From Protonemura montana (lineage: Eukaryota; Arthropoda; Insecta; Plecoptera; Nemouridae): a stretch of DNA of 64,000 nucleotides. Below the pieces are notes generated by a model that was not told where the DNA came from, ran no database searches, and saw only the letters and a program-made list of their open reading frames with translations. The stretch is from contig OX387602.1 in assembly GCA_947568835.1 (NCBI GenBank), forward strand, positions 590,570-654,569, given 5' to 3'. Made by a program: the position numbers and the translations under genes. Shown piece after piece: positions 49,149-60,500 of the stretch; the stretch's first letter is position 1, and each line of letters begins with the position of its first letter.

Positions 49149-50631
49149 CTATCTACTACACGCTTATGAATTGTACCATGAATATGATATTGCATTATGC
49201 ACTAATATATTCTCCGAGAAGCACGCTCGCACGCGGCGGGATGCAAGCACACGCGTGTTTGTGACCAATCATGCGTGACACAATTATAACTCTTACATTG
49301 CAAATATTAATTTAGCAGTTTGCGAACTTGTTCGCCATACCCGCGTTTCATCGTATGTAGGCGGATATATGCATACACCATAATGGTATTTTTGATGGAC
49401 CATTAATCATATCAATTTCTAACCATATATAAATACGTCTTGTAAGCTGTAGGCATGACATGCTCTATAACTGTGATTATCTTTCTCTACGATTGATTAA
49501 CTTTCCGAGACAACACTGACAATTGCCTCGTTTTTACGCTGCGAATTGTTGTTTCAAGTTAGATGAAAATCACGAAGCATAAAGCCGTATGGCATGGCCG
49601 TATTGTTGTGGAGAAACGAGCGCGTCAAATTTATCTCTTCCTAAAACGATTCACAGTGATTCGTTTTGAATATTGTAAACTATTCAGCAAATAAATACCG
49701 ATCAGATAGCATCGCAGACCGCTCGTTTCTTAGTTGGATCATGGCTGACGCATGGTCCACTTTTCCAGCGATTTAGTAGCGTCGACTGTTGGGTGCATCC
49801 AGGATGGTCAGGCTATCCCATGCACCTTATATAACTAGTAAAGAGGTGCTGACTACAGCGTTCACTCTGGACTCCTTCACATTGCTTTGTAACGTCGTTC
49901 AGATGAGTCAATCGGCACTAAAACTAGCTTTTATGAAAATCAATGAGATGTTCCACTCTTAACATTCAGATTATTGCCATCATTTAATGGAAATGCTGAA
50001 TATGATCTATGAACCATATCAAAATACCGAAATGTTAATCAGTTTGAAAAAACCTCACTGTACGTACGGCACGTCGTCTCCGATATTCTCATTAGCCGGG
50101 TTTTTCAGACTCGTTTAAGACACAAAAGACTTCTTACTTCTAAACGCTTTCGTTTTCTTTGCATCAATCAGGAACCCCTATCAATTTACAAGTGACATTG
50201 TGATGGACGGCAACACTTTCAATTAGAACCCGGCGCGAAATGGACATCAAGTAATGACCATTTGACGCCTCCCGCCGAGGTTGCAGTGGAGTGCAGTGGT
50301 GCACCAGTGGTGCATTCGCTCGCCGGCAGTTCGACCGAGGCTGCGACTTCCTCATTCCGTCGCGTCCGTCCCTGCCAGCCTCACGGAGTGCAGCGCCCGA
50401 ATTGGGCATGAGCGAGTTGCCGGCTTTGGCGAGTGCTGTATCATTAGTCGGGATGTGTATTGTGGCCCCCAGCTTGACTCATGCTCTTCGGCCAGGACGC
50501 GTCGCATTGTCAACCGACTGTTTGCATACTTTTCGCGAGATCATTAGCAAGATTGGTAGCAACGGCACAGAGGGGTGGGAGGGGGGACGTTTTCCGGGGA
50601 GCGTCGCGTTCAGCGGTACCAACGCCACGTC

Positions 50632-50786
50632 GGCGTCGAGGCGTCCAGCAACCTACACCCAGTCGACGCGGTGTCCTAACGTGCGTACAGTGAGGTAGGC
50701 GTTGGCGTAGAGGCGCTCCGGCACCGCTACCCGGTCGGCGCGGTGTCCTGCGTGCAGACGGTGGGGTAGGCGTCGAGGCGTTGGCC
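50632..50786. repeat. Imperfect 65-72 bp GC-rich tandem duplication
   Basis: GGCGTCGAGGCG at 50632, GGCGTAGAGGCG at 50704 and GGCGTCGAGGCG at 50769 begin two full diverged units and one partial one. Both full units share CGCGGTGTCCT and end in a GGTAGGCG boundary. Confidence 0.75.
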
Positions 50787-52520
50787 ACGTCCCGCGGCGC
50801 CCACCTGTTGCCAGCCAGCAGCCTCCTGTCCGGGAAGAGGGGATGGTGAGCCGTGACTCGACCTCAGGGGCGTCGTTACTCTGTCCGCTTCCGAGAACAT
50901 CACAGATATTAAGGAAGAATTATTTTTACTTTCAAACATAAGGGGTGTCGTTTTCTGTCTCCGGCCGTCTACGCCGTATGTCGGCGTCGACTCGGTCGGT
51001 TGGGCCGCGCCCGTGGAACATGCGATTTTAGTGAGAGTGAAAAATCGTATTTTTCTCAGTCGTATATACCTCGACCGTGCATGCTGGAGCATGAGGAGCG
51101 TCGGATTGATTTGGCATGCCGTGAGTGTGATCGCACAGCTATACACTCCGTCTTTTCACAGCCACTCTGTTTTCTTTTTGCTTTGTTTTCCTCTCTTTTA
51201 GAACCGGCTGTGTTGGATTCCGTGCGCCATCCATTTCAGCAGCAAGGCGATACCGTCTTTCTGGGTGACGTCCCTCCCCGTTCCTCCCTGTCTGAGGTGC
51301 GAATCCCGCGCACGGCACGGATCTTTGATTTCAATGTCCTCTTTAATTCCCCAGGGACCCTCTTATCAAAGCGCGCATGTAATATTCATAGCGTGTAGCG
51401 GATATCTCGCATGCTATAAATATGTAGATTCCTCCCCGGCCGGCGAACCTGGTGATGCCACCGTACAACGTCTTCCTGGCCCGGCCGCTAGGGTCGCTGC
51501 GCCCAACTCCCTTTGATTGGCCGAACCGGTGTGCCCTTGGCGGGCACTCCAATCGCTGCATAGCACCGCTGAGGGGACGCATGCATCTGATAGGTAACAA
51601 ACATCTCTATACCGACTTGGCGACTGCACGCTCCGTTGGAATCCTTCTCATCGCAATCCCTCTCATTGGAATGCTGCCTGCATTCAATACGAGGATTGCA
51701 ATAATCCTGTTTAGCAGTTGCCCCATGTTTTCCCTTTGCCGTCGGTGGCAAATCTTCGTGGGTGCTCGTGGTACGGGACTTGATTAACTTGCCACTTCAC
51801 CATCAACATGATATCCAGCGTAGCTAAGGACTTTGTTTTTCCCGTCGTATCTCTGTAATTTCCGTCCATACTCACTGGATCCATTGACGCATGGACGCAT
51901 CCCTAGGATGCCGCGGAAGCCGATCTGCCGGTGGGGTTGGGGGGCGAGCGGGGGACGCGTGGCAGGTGCGTCAACAATGGGGGAAGGGGTGGGATATCGG
52001 TACATAGCTGCTGGAACAAGTGCCATTGTCAACGCTGAGTGACATCGGCAACCAGCGAGGGGGGGAGGACGAGATGAGTTAGTGACGCGTTAGTGTCACG
52101 TTTGCACGCCAACGCGGTTCTGACGGCGTTGATTGATATTATGTCTCGTCGCTCTGAAACGAGCGGCGAGGGTTGGGACGGGCCGCCCGTACGCACCCTT
52201 GTGTACGCGCCGGATAAATATTTTGTTGATTTCACGCTTGGGTGTGCGCCAGAGACAATAAGGTGTGCTAAACACGGGAAAGAGGGAACCTGCACGCCAG
52301 GCTCGACGAATATTTATAACGCTCGATTTGCTGACTTCGATTTTTTGTTCATTTCTTTTTCCATATACGTTTAGCGTCTACCTATAACTCGGATTCAAAT
52401 AGAAGTGCTGAATGCAAGCAGCGGAAATGCAAATGTTGACATTTTCTATAGCCTCTAATTTCCCTCGTTTGCGCGCACCTTTCTGTGAGTTCGTTGGCTG
52501 CACTCTCTCGGTGGACGGTA

Positions 52521-53648
52521 GGCTTGCTGGCTTGCTGGCTTGCTTGCTGGCTTGCTGGCTTGCTTGCTGGCTTGCTTGCTGGCTTGCTTGCTGGCTTGCT
52601 GGCTTGCTTGCTGGCTTGCTGGCTTGCTGGCTTGCTGGCTTGCTGGCTTGCTTGCTGGCTTGCTTGCTGGCTTGCTTGCTGGCTTGCTTGCTGGCTTGCT
52701 GGCTTGCTGGCTTGCTTGCTGGCTTGCTTGCTGGCTTGCTTGCTGGCTTGCTGGCTTGCTTGCTGGCTTGCTGGCTTGCTGGCTTGCTGGCTTGCTGGCT
52801 TGCTGGCTTGCTTGCTGGCTTGCTGGCTTGCTGGCTTGCTGGCTTGCTTGCTGGCTTGCTGGCTTGCTGGCTTGCTGGCTTGCTGGCTTGCTGGCTTGCT
52901 GGCTTGCTTGCTGGCTTGCTGGCTTGCTGGCTTGCTGGCTTGCTGGCTTGCTGGCTGGCTGGCTGGCTGGCTTGCTGGCTTGCTGGCTTGCTGGCTTGCT
53001 GGCTTGCTGGCTTGCTGGCTTGCTGGCTTGCTTGCTGGCTTGCTGGCTTGCTGGCTTGCTTGCTGGCTTGCTGGCTTGCTGGCTTGCTTGCTTGCTTGCT
53101 TGCTTGCTGGCTTGCTGGCTTGCTGGCTGGCTTGCTTGCTGGCTTGCTGGCTTGCTGGCTTGCTGGCTTGCTGGCTTGCTGGCTTGCTTGCTTGCTGGCT
53201 TGCTGGCTTGCTGGCTTGCTGGCTTGCTTGCTGGCTTGCTGGCTTGCTGGCTTGCTGGCTTGCTGGCTTGCTTGCTGGCTTGCTTGCTTGCTGGCTTGCT
53301 GGCTTGCTGGCTTGCTTGCTGGCTTGCTGGCTTGCTGGCTTGCTGGCTTGCTTGCTGGCTTGCTGGCTTGCTGGCTTGCTTGCTGGCTTGCTGGCTTGCT
53401 GGCTTGCTGGCTTGCTTGCTGGCTTGCTGGCTTGCTTGCTGGCTTGCTGGCTTGCTTGCTTGCTGGCTTGCTGACTTGCTGGCTTGCTTGCTGGCTTGCT
53501 GGCTTGCTTGCTGGCTTGCTGGCTTGCTTGCTGGCTTGCTGGCTTGCTTGCTTGCTGGCTTGCTGGCTTGCTGGCTTACTGGCTTGCTGGCTTGCTGGCT
53601 TGCTTGCTGGCTTGCTGGCTTGCTTGCTGGCTTGCTGGCTTGCTTGCT
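52521..53648. repeat. GGCT/TGCT tetranucleotide array (1128 bp)
   Basis: About 280 tetranucleotides, nearly all GGCT or TGCT, usually alternating as an 8-bp word with irregular extra TGCT. Pure GGCT islands (about 52950-52970) and pure TGCT islands (about 53086-53107) occur. Single substitutions (GACT near 53473, TACT near 53578) mark individual units. Frames of 329-476 codons on plus (Leu/Ala/Cys/Trp) and 449 on minus (Lys/Pro/Ala/Ser/Gln) are artefacts of a stop-free unit. Confidence 0.98.
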
Positions 53649-54470
53649 CCTTGACCCACCGACCTGCAACTCCTCAGCAACGGGACTCTCCGTGTGCTCG
53701 TGGAACTGCCAAAGAGACCATGCACAGTCGATGTCAATTAGCATGCAGTGTCGTTCTTTCCTGGATGCTGTACACAATGCAATGGAAACCAGGCCAGACT
53801 GCATTTAGCTGTACACAACGCTTGGATACCTACCTAACTTAAGCACATTGGGAAGTAATCACTTCTAAATCTTCCAAGAGATGCATCTTTTTACCTCTAT
53901 AGTAATTTAAGGTGTTAGCACTAGAGACTAAGATGTTCCCATGATAACATAGAATTGTAGGTAGGTGAGTTAAATTAGGTGGCGGCTGCCGACAGCGTTT
54001 GCTGCGTATTTGCAAGGTAACCCATGGTTAAGCCATGGTTAGGCCATGGTTAAATCTGCAGAAATTCGTAGCTTCGGGCAGGCTTATATTGTGAACTGGA
54101 GCTGTGCAATTTACGGCTGTAAATTCGGTTTAATTGCAGGTGCCAGCATGCATAATGTGCGTGCATTTGTGTCAACTACTTCTTGTTTTAGGCGCCTATG
54201 TTTTCTGACTTCCGCCAGCGTTCGGATCATCAGAGCTTTTACAAATGTTAAAAACTTGCCATTGTTTTTGTATTTTTTTTAAGTTGTTACCATGAGATTC
54301 GTATCCATGTATTTTATTTAAATTTCGGCAATACTTTTGAAAGAAGGTACTGGTGTCATATTGGGGGTAAAAATTACGGTGCAAAAACTACATACTTCTC
54401 GTTTTAATATTTTTAAGTCGATGAATCAATGTTAGTTAATATCAAACGATTCGAGTCAGACCAGCTCTTT
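53649..54470. other. Non-coding stretch with a small triple repeat
   Basis: CCATGGTTA occurs three times at 11-bp spacing (54022, 54033, 54044). Nothing else is recognised. Confidence 0.55.
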
Positions 54471-54660
54471 GAGGATGGCGTAGTGGGTCAAATGCACTTC
54501 CCAAACCCACGCTGCATGCCACGCTGATACCAGACACACTTAACGGCCGGTGTCAGCTGCCCACTAACAATTCACACTCGCAGCACTTCGCGTCAGTACC
54601 GAGTCCTGTACCGGTCGTGGAAGACAGAATGCAAGCCGCAATTACAGATCCCATGAGATT
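54470..54660 (+). mobile_element. Possible tRNA-derived SINE head
   Basis: TGGCGTAGTGG at 54476-54486 matches the polymerase III A-box consensus exactly and continues as GGTCAAATGCACTTCCC, plausible for a D loop and anticodon arm. A B box is not clear. The following 170 bp are richer in G+C than the flanks. Family and 3' end are unknown. Confidence 0.4.
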
Positions 54661-55240
54661 TAATACCCCGGCCGCCTCCTTGTCCGTGCAGTCTAGATCT
54701 TACCTGCCAGCCAGCCCGCGTCTCATGACCTGGTCATGACAAATGCCTCATTCGGATTTTCATGATTACACGTCTCGGTGCGATGGGCGTGTACCGTGTT
54801 TATGTCGGCGTACTTATTATCCCGGCGCACTATTGTTTCTTCCCGATCGCTTCCTGCTTCTGGCCCGATCCGCTACGCAAACTTCATGTCCGCTCGCTGG
54901 CTCTTGTTAGCCTAAACCCGTGGGTATATTTGCGCGACGTGAAACCTTGCCCATCTCGCAAATGCCGGCTCGTTTTCTATTAGCTTAGAGTACCCAATCA
55001 TTTTTATTATTACTGAATGACTATCCATACTATTGCTTAGCGTTCATGGATACAAATTTGCAATTTTCTTTTATTGCATGTTATTACCTGATGCTTGAAA
55101 CAATACTCTTTTTCTTCTTCACATCGACGCAGCACCTTTAAGTGGTTTATCAATTGCCAGGTTTACCAGTGTGCGCTGTAATGGTCTTACGGCGCGTATG
55201 CTATTCGCATGTCTCGTGCTCGAGTCGTGTAAAACATATC
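54661..55240. other. Non-coding spacer
   Basis: About 580 bp between the SINE-like head and the 56-bp array. Nothing recognised. Confidence 0.55.
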
Positions 55241-57529
55241 GGCTTGAAGTACATAGGTGTACCTGTACCACCAGACACGGTCCCGGAATAAAGAATACAG
55301 GCTTGAAGATAGGTGTATCTGTAGCTGCTAACACGGTCCCGGAGTAAAGAATACAGGCTTGAAGATAGGTGTACCTGTAGCTGCTAACACGGTCCCGGAG
55401 TAAAGAATACAGGCTTGAAGATAGGTGTATCTGTAGCTGCTAACACGGTCCCGGAGTAAAGAATACAGGCTTGAAGATAGGTGTATCTGTAGCTGCTAAC
55501 ACGGTCCCGGAGTAAAGAATACAGGCTTGAAGATAGGTGTATCTGTAGCTGCTAACACGGTCCCGGAGTAAAGAATACAGGCTTGAAGATAGGTGTATCT
55601 GTAGCTGCTAACACGGTCCCGGAGTAAAGAATACAGGCTTGAAGATAGGTGTATCTGTAGCTGCTAACACGGTCCCGGAGTAAAGAATACAGACTTGAAG
55701 ATAGGTGTATCTGTAGCTGCTAACACGGTCCCGGAGTAAAGGATACAGACTTGAAGATAGGTGTATCTGTAGCTGCTAACACGGTCCCGGAGTAAAGAAT
55801 ACAGGCTTGAAGATAGGTGTATCCGTAGCTGCTAACACGGTCCCGGAGTTAAGAATACAGGCTTGAAGATAGGTGTATCTGTAGCTGCTAACACGGTCCC
55901 GGAGTAAAGAATACAGGCTTGAAGATAGGTGTATCTGTAGCTGCTAACACGGTCCCGGAGTAAGGAATACAGGCTTGAAGATAGGTGTATCTGTAGCTGC
56001 TAACACGGTCCCGGACTAAAGAATACAGGCTTGAAGATAGGTGTATCTGTAGCTGCTAACACGGTCCCGGAGTAAAGAATACAGGCTTGAAGATAGGTGT
56101 ATCTGTAGCTGCTAACACGGTCCCGGAGTAAAGAATACAGACTTGAAGATAGGTGTATCTGTAGCTGCTAACACGGTCCCGGAGTAAGGAATACAGGCTT
56201 GAAGATAGGTGTATCTGTAGCTGCTAACACGGTCCCGGAGTAAAGAATACAGGCTTGAAGATAGGTGTATCCGTAGCTGCTAACACGGTCCCGGAGTTAA
56301 GAATACAGGCTTGAAGATAGGTGTATCTGTAGCTGCTAACACGGTCCCGGAGTAAGGAATACAGGCTTGAAGATAGGTGTATCTGTAGCTGCTAACACGG
56401 TCCCGGAGTAAAGAATACAGGCTTGAAGATAGGTGTATATGTAGCTGCTAACACGGTCCCGGAGTAAAGAATACAGGCTTGAAGATAGGTGTATCTGTAG
56501 CTGCTAACACGGTCCCGGAGTAAAGAATACAGGCTTGAAGATAGGTGTATCTGTAGCTGCTAACACGGTCCCGGAGTAAAGAATACAGGCTTGAAGATAG
56601 GTGTATCTGTAGCTGCTAACACGGTCCCGGAGTAAAGAATACAGGCTTGAAGATAGGTGTATCTGTAGCTGCTAACACGGTCCCGGAGTAAAGAATACAG
56701 GCTTGAAGATAGGTGTATCTGTAGCTGCTAACACGGTCCCGGAGTAGAGAATACAGGCTTGAAGATAGGTGTATCTGTAGCTGCTAACACGGTCCCGGAG
56801 TAAAGAATACAGACTTGAAGATAGGTGTATCCGTAGCTGCTAACACGGTCCCGGAGTTAAGAATACAGGCTTGAAGATAGGTGTATCTGTAGCTGCTAAC
56901 ACGGTCCCGGAGTAAAGAATACAGGCTTGAAGATAGGTGTATCTGTAGCTGCTAACACGGTCCCGGAGTAAAGAATACAGGCTTGAAGATAGGTGTATCT
57001 GTAGCTGCTAACACGGTCCCGGAGTAGAGAATACAGGCTTGAAGATAGGTGTATCTGTAGCTGCTAACACGGTCCCGGAGTAAAGAATACAGACTTGAAG
57101 ATAGGTGTATCCGTAGCTGCTAACACGGTCCCGGAGTTAAGAATACAGGCTTGAAGATAGGTGTATCTGTAGCTGCTAACACGGTCCCGGAGTAAAGAAT
57201 ACAGGCTTGAAGATAGGTGTATCTGTAGCTGCTAACACGGTCCCGGAGTAAGGAATACAGGCTTGAAGATAGGTGTATCTGTAGCTGCTAACACGGTCCC
57301 GGAGTAAAGAATACAGGCTTGAAGATAGGTGTATCTGTAGCTGCTAACACGGTCCCGGAGTACAGAATACAGACTTGAAGATAGGTGTATCTGTAGCTGC
57401 TAACACGGTCCCGGAGTAAAGAATACAGGCTTGAAGATAGGTGTACCTGTAGCTGCTAACACGGTCCCGGAGTTAAGAATACAGACTTGAAGATAGGTGT
57501 ATCTGTAGCTGCTAACACGGTCCCGGAGT
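55241..57529. repeat. 56-bp tandem repeat array, about 41 copies, with higher-order structure
   Basis: The monomer contains GTGTATCTGTAGCTGCTAAC, then ACGGTCCCGGAGTAAAGAAT, then ACAGGCTTGAAGATAG. Copies are nearly identical except the leftmost, which is clearly diverged (GTACCACCAGACACGG), as often seen at array edges. The linked variants ATCCGTAGC and GAGTTAAG occur together in units at 55821, 56269, 56829 and 57109, spaced 8, 10 and 5 monomers apart. The rare GAGTAGAG variant is at 56743 and 57023, also 280 bp apart. This is a five-monomer higher-order repeat plus larger block duplications. No conserved reading frame exists, and there are no unique spacers as in CRISPR. Confidence 0.98.
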
Positions 57530-60500
57530 GTATGAATTGGGCTCAAAGTCAATTCACGTGCGTAAAGTAGCAACAACTGCGTTATTAAAATTAGAGCGCA
57601 ATTGATCCCAGGGGCGGCCGCGTTTCCTGGTGTTTGTTTTCTTGGAAATAAGTTATGTTTTAATTTGGCTGACTTGTTTTTGCATTGGCTAAATAATGCA
57701 CTCACGCTTTCAGCGTGCCGGTCGCCGGTTGCTTTGCAGAGTTCAGAGGTAAGGTTTTGTAATGTCTTACCAGTGTGGCAAAATGAGGATCTTTGAGATG
57801 ACTTGCGAAAAATTTGCATCTAATGACCCAGCCCGTAGAGCTAGGAAAGCGACCCCCTTGCTGTTTGCGCAAGTTCGTAGAAGATATGCCCGCTAATATG
57901 GTGCATACATAAGAAGTATCCCACTGCGATTTGAACGCCGGTCTACAGTAATCCAGGGGGTGTGTGTTTAAACGCACAAAAAGCTTTTGTCCCTACGTTT
58001 GTCTCGCTTGTGCTGTGGCCTAGCAGCAGCCTACGCGGCGCGTCCTGGGCCGTTCACGTTTCATTCTGCCACTGATTGCATAGAGACAACAACTTGATTG
58101 ATATTTTCAAATGAATGCTGATTGCAGCAGATGGCGAGAGCAATTTTCAAACTCTGCAGTCAAATACACATTATTTTTAGTTTTTCATTAACAATATATA
58201 ATATCATATTGGTATGGGAGCTAATCATGGAGCAAGTAATATCATTATACCTGTAAATCAACCTCATTATAATTTCGTGAAAGAATCCTTAATCGAATGG
58301 ACAACTGTATGCGCTTTCCTTGACTCGAATCGGTCTTGAATCGCATGGCGCAACTACTTATTGAATTAATTGGCTGGCTTATGAACGGCAAGGATCGAGA
58401 CACAACCTAGTGAATCAACCTAAAGGTGCATCGAGAATGCAAAGTGTTGGTGTACAATAGGATCACATCGGCTTCTTTATCCACTTCCTAATAATCAAAC
58501 GGCAAGTTTTGATAGATTGCCTCGGTGTCGACACAATGTACGAATAGCACACGATTCTTATTAGTCTCTAAATCGCGGAATTCCTCGTTTTAAAATGCGC
58601 GTACACTATTTCGCTATGCGAGGCAGTAATCCGTTATTTTTTCTTTGCCTCTAGTAATAAATATATCAAGAAAGTAATTTGTTAACGGCATAGCTGTGTG
58701 CTATTCAGTGGTCCGAGCACACTGATGGAACACCAAGAAGCGAGTTATTAATTGAAATGAAAAGCCTCTCGGGTCCATGAAAGCCTTCTGTGCAGCGACT
58801 ACCGGTGGAGGCGCCGGGTCTTTGCGACGACTGCTTTCAAATCAGCTCCCCAAATAACGCAAAGAGCGAATGAATTCCTTTCCAAGACATCGGCTGGCAA
58901 TCAATTAGATAGTCTGTTGTGTGAACTCTTCCAATTACCTGTGTGAACACAGCGTGCGATGCCCATGTATATTGCATAAACTATTACAGGCAAACTATAC
59001 GTAGGTACCCAGTATAGGTACCGATGTACACCATTACAAAAATGTCCGGCGGTATGTTTGTACTCAGTACTCCTCAATCCATGATATTCTTACCGCTTTC
59101 CCTGTCGGCTCGGTCTTTGCACAGTGATTTCGATTTCATTCCCTATCGGGGCAGGGCTCACAGAGGCGCCAGTAGTTGAATCTAATTGACACGTTTCGTC
59201 GGGAAAGCGCGGCGTTTCGTTGATCTTCATTGGCCGTCCCCGCCGCACTCGAGGATCATACAGGATCATGCAGGTTCTCGTGTGCATCGAGCCAAGCTAG
59301 CCCTTTTTTTACCTCCAGCCTGATTCAATCACGAGAACCTATCATTTGGATAATGTTTCAATCGAGCCTTTACAAACACGGACGCAGGTCGTCAGGCGAG
59401 CTGCTCGTTGCATGCAACTCTTTCAGCGATTGGAAAAGCGACCATTTCTTCCGCACTTCGATCTTAATGGGGAACGTTTTCGCATTCTTAGATCGCTGCT
59501 CACCGAAGCTCTTGGCAGGAAAAGTGAAACTACGGGTGCTGGATCTTCAGGGGCAATACATAACAATCAGAATTACTTCTCCAACAATGAGGTTTGCCTC
59601 TGTACCTCGCCGATTCCAACAGTGCGATGAATTGTGCTCGTGTAATGTGTCTTCATACATACCTACCTCAGATGTCTGGGATTCAGTGAGTCCACGCGAA
59701 CATTGCCTCATAAACATATCGGGCGTACTCGTGTTGAATGCAATGTAATATCAGGTCAGAGGTCACTATAAAACATAATAATACGACACTTTCCTGCGAT
59801 ATTATTACACCAACTCGTTCGATACAACATTGCATTTTCTGCGTTCACGAACTGGAAAGAAGTTAATCATGTCGACATTTCTCTAGCTTGACTCTAAAAG
59901 TTTAAACAAAACAAACACAACGCGTGGTTCTACGGCGACGCATTTCAAAGAATCGCGGAAATAATTTGTAGGTGCATATGTTTCGGTGTTGCGTCCCGAG
60001 TTTATGGTGGTCATTGCAAGTGTCCGAGGAAAGCACACGGTATTTTAATGCAAGTTATGTTTCCACCGTACGTTTATCAAACGCCACTGCGTCGGTCTTC
60101 AGCTCTTAGAATGCTATTGAAATCTGGCCAAGGGTCAGCTCGAAGAAGGCATCGCCACTTTATGCATTGTTGCGATTTTATCTTGATTTTGATCACCGGC
60201 ATCATGGCGTGTTCCCGCGCGTACAATGCGGATATGGGCGCCGTCATGCACCAACCCAGGCGTACTTTAGAATGTTTCTTCTGAGTAGCCTCTCGACATT
60301 CTATCTGCGGTACTGCGTCGGGAAAATCAGTGTAGGTCAGAGGTTAATTATCCATTTGATGAGTGCACTGCACTGCAGGGTGCATCAGTTACAATTAGAT
60401 GTGCAGGTGTCGAGCCGGGGATTAATTTCGCTAATAGCTTTTAGGGGGGTACCGGTGGGCGACGCCGATGACCGCACGGCCGTCGCCGTCAATTCGATTA

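Larger units (their letters stand above)
47164..52520. other. Non-coding stretch between the two tetranucleotide arrays
   Basis: About 5.4 kb. GGC-rich runs lie at 47369-47400 and 48541-48570, a short AT repeat at 49133-49148, and an imperfect GC-rich duplication at 50632-50786. From about 50270 to 52200 the G+C content rises and several overlapping frames of 80-139 codons open on both strands. None has a domain I recognise, though an unidentified exon or promoter there cannot be excluded. Confidence 0.5.

Noticed and set aside
52412-53842. Frames of 329-476 codons rich in Leu/Ala/Cys/Trp or Lys/Pro/Ala/Ser/Gln
   Set aside because: Artefacts of the stop-free GGCT/TGCT array; flanking codons show no domain.
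55241-57529. 56-bp array as a CRISPR array
   Set aside because: Units are contiguous without unique spacers, no cas genes occur, and the context is eukaryotic.
57926-57939. T-arm-like GGCGTTCAAATCGC on the minus strand
   Set aside because: No convincing A box or cloverleaf upstream; possibly SINE debris but unsupported.
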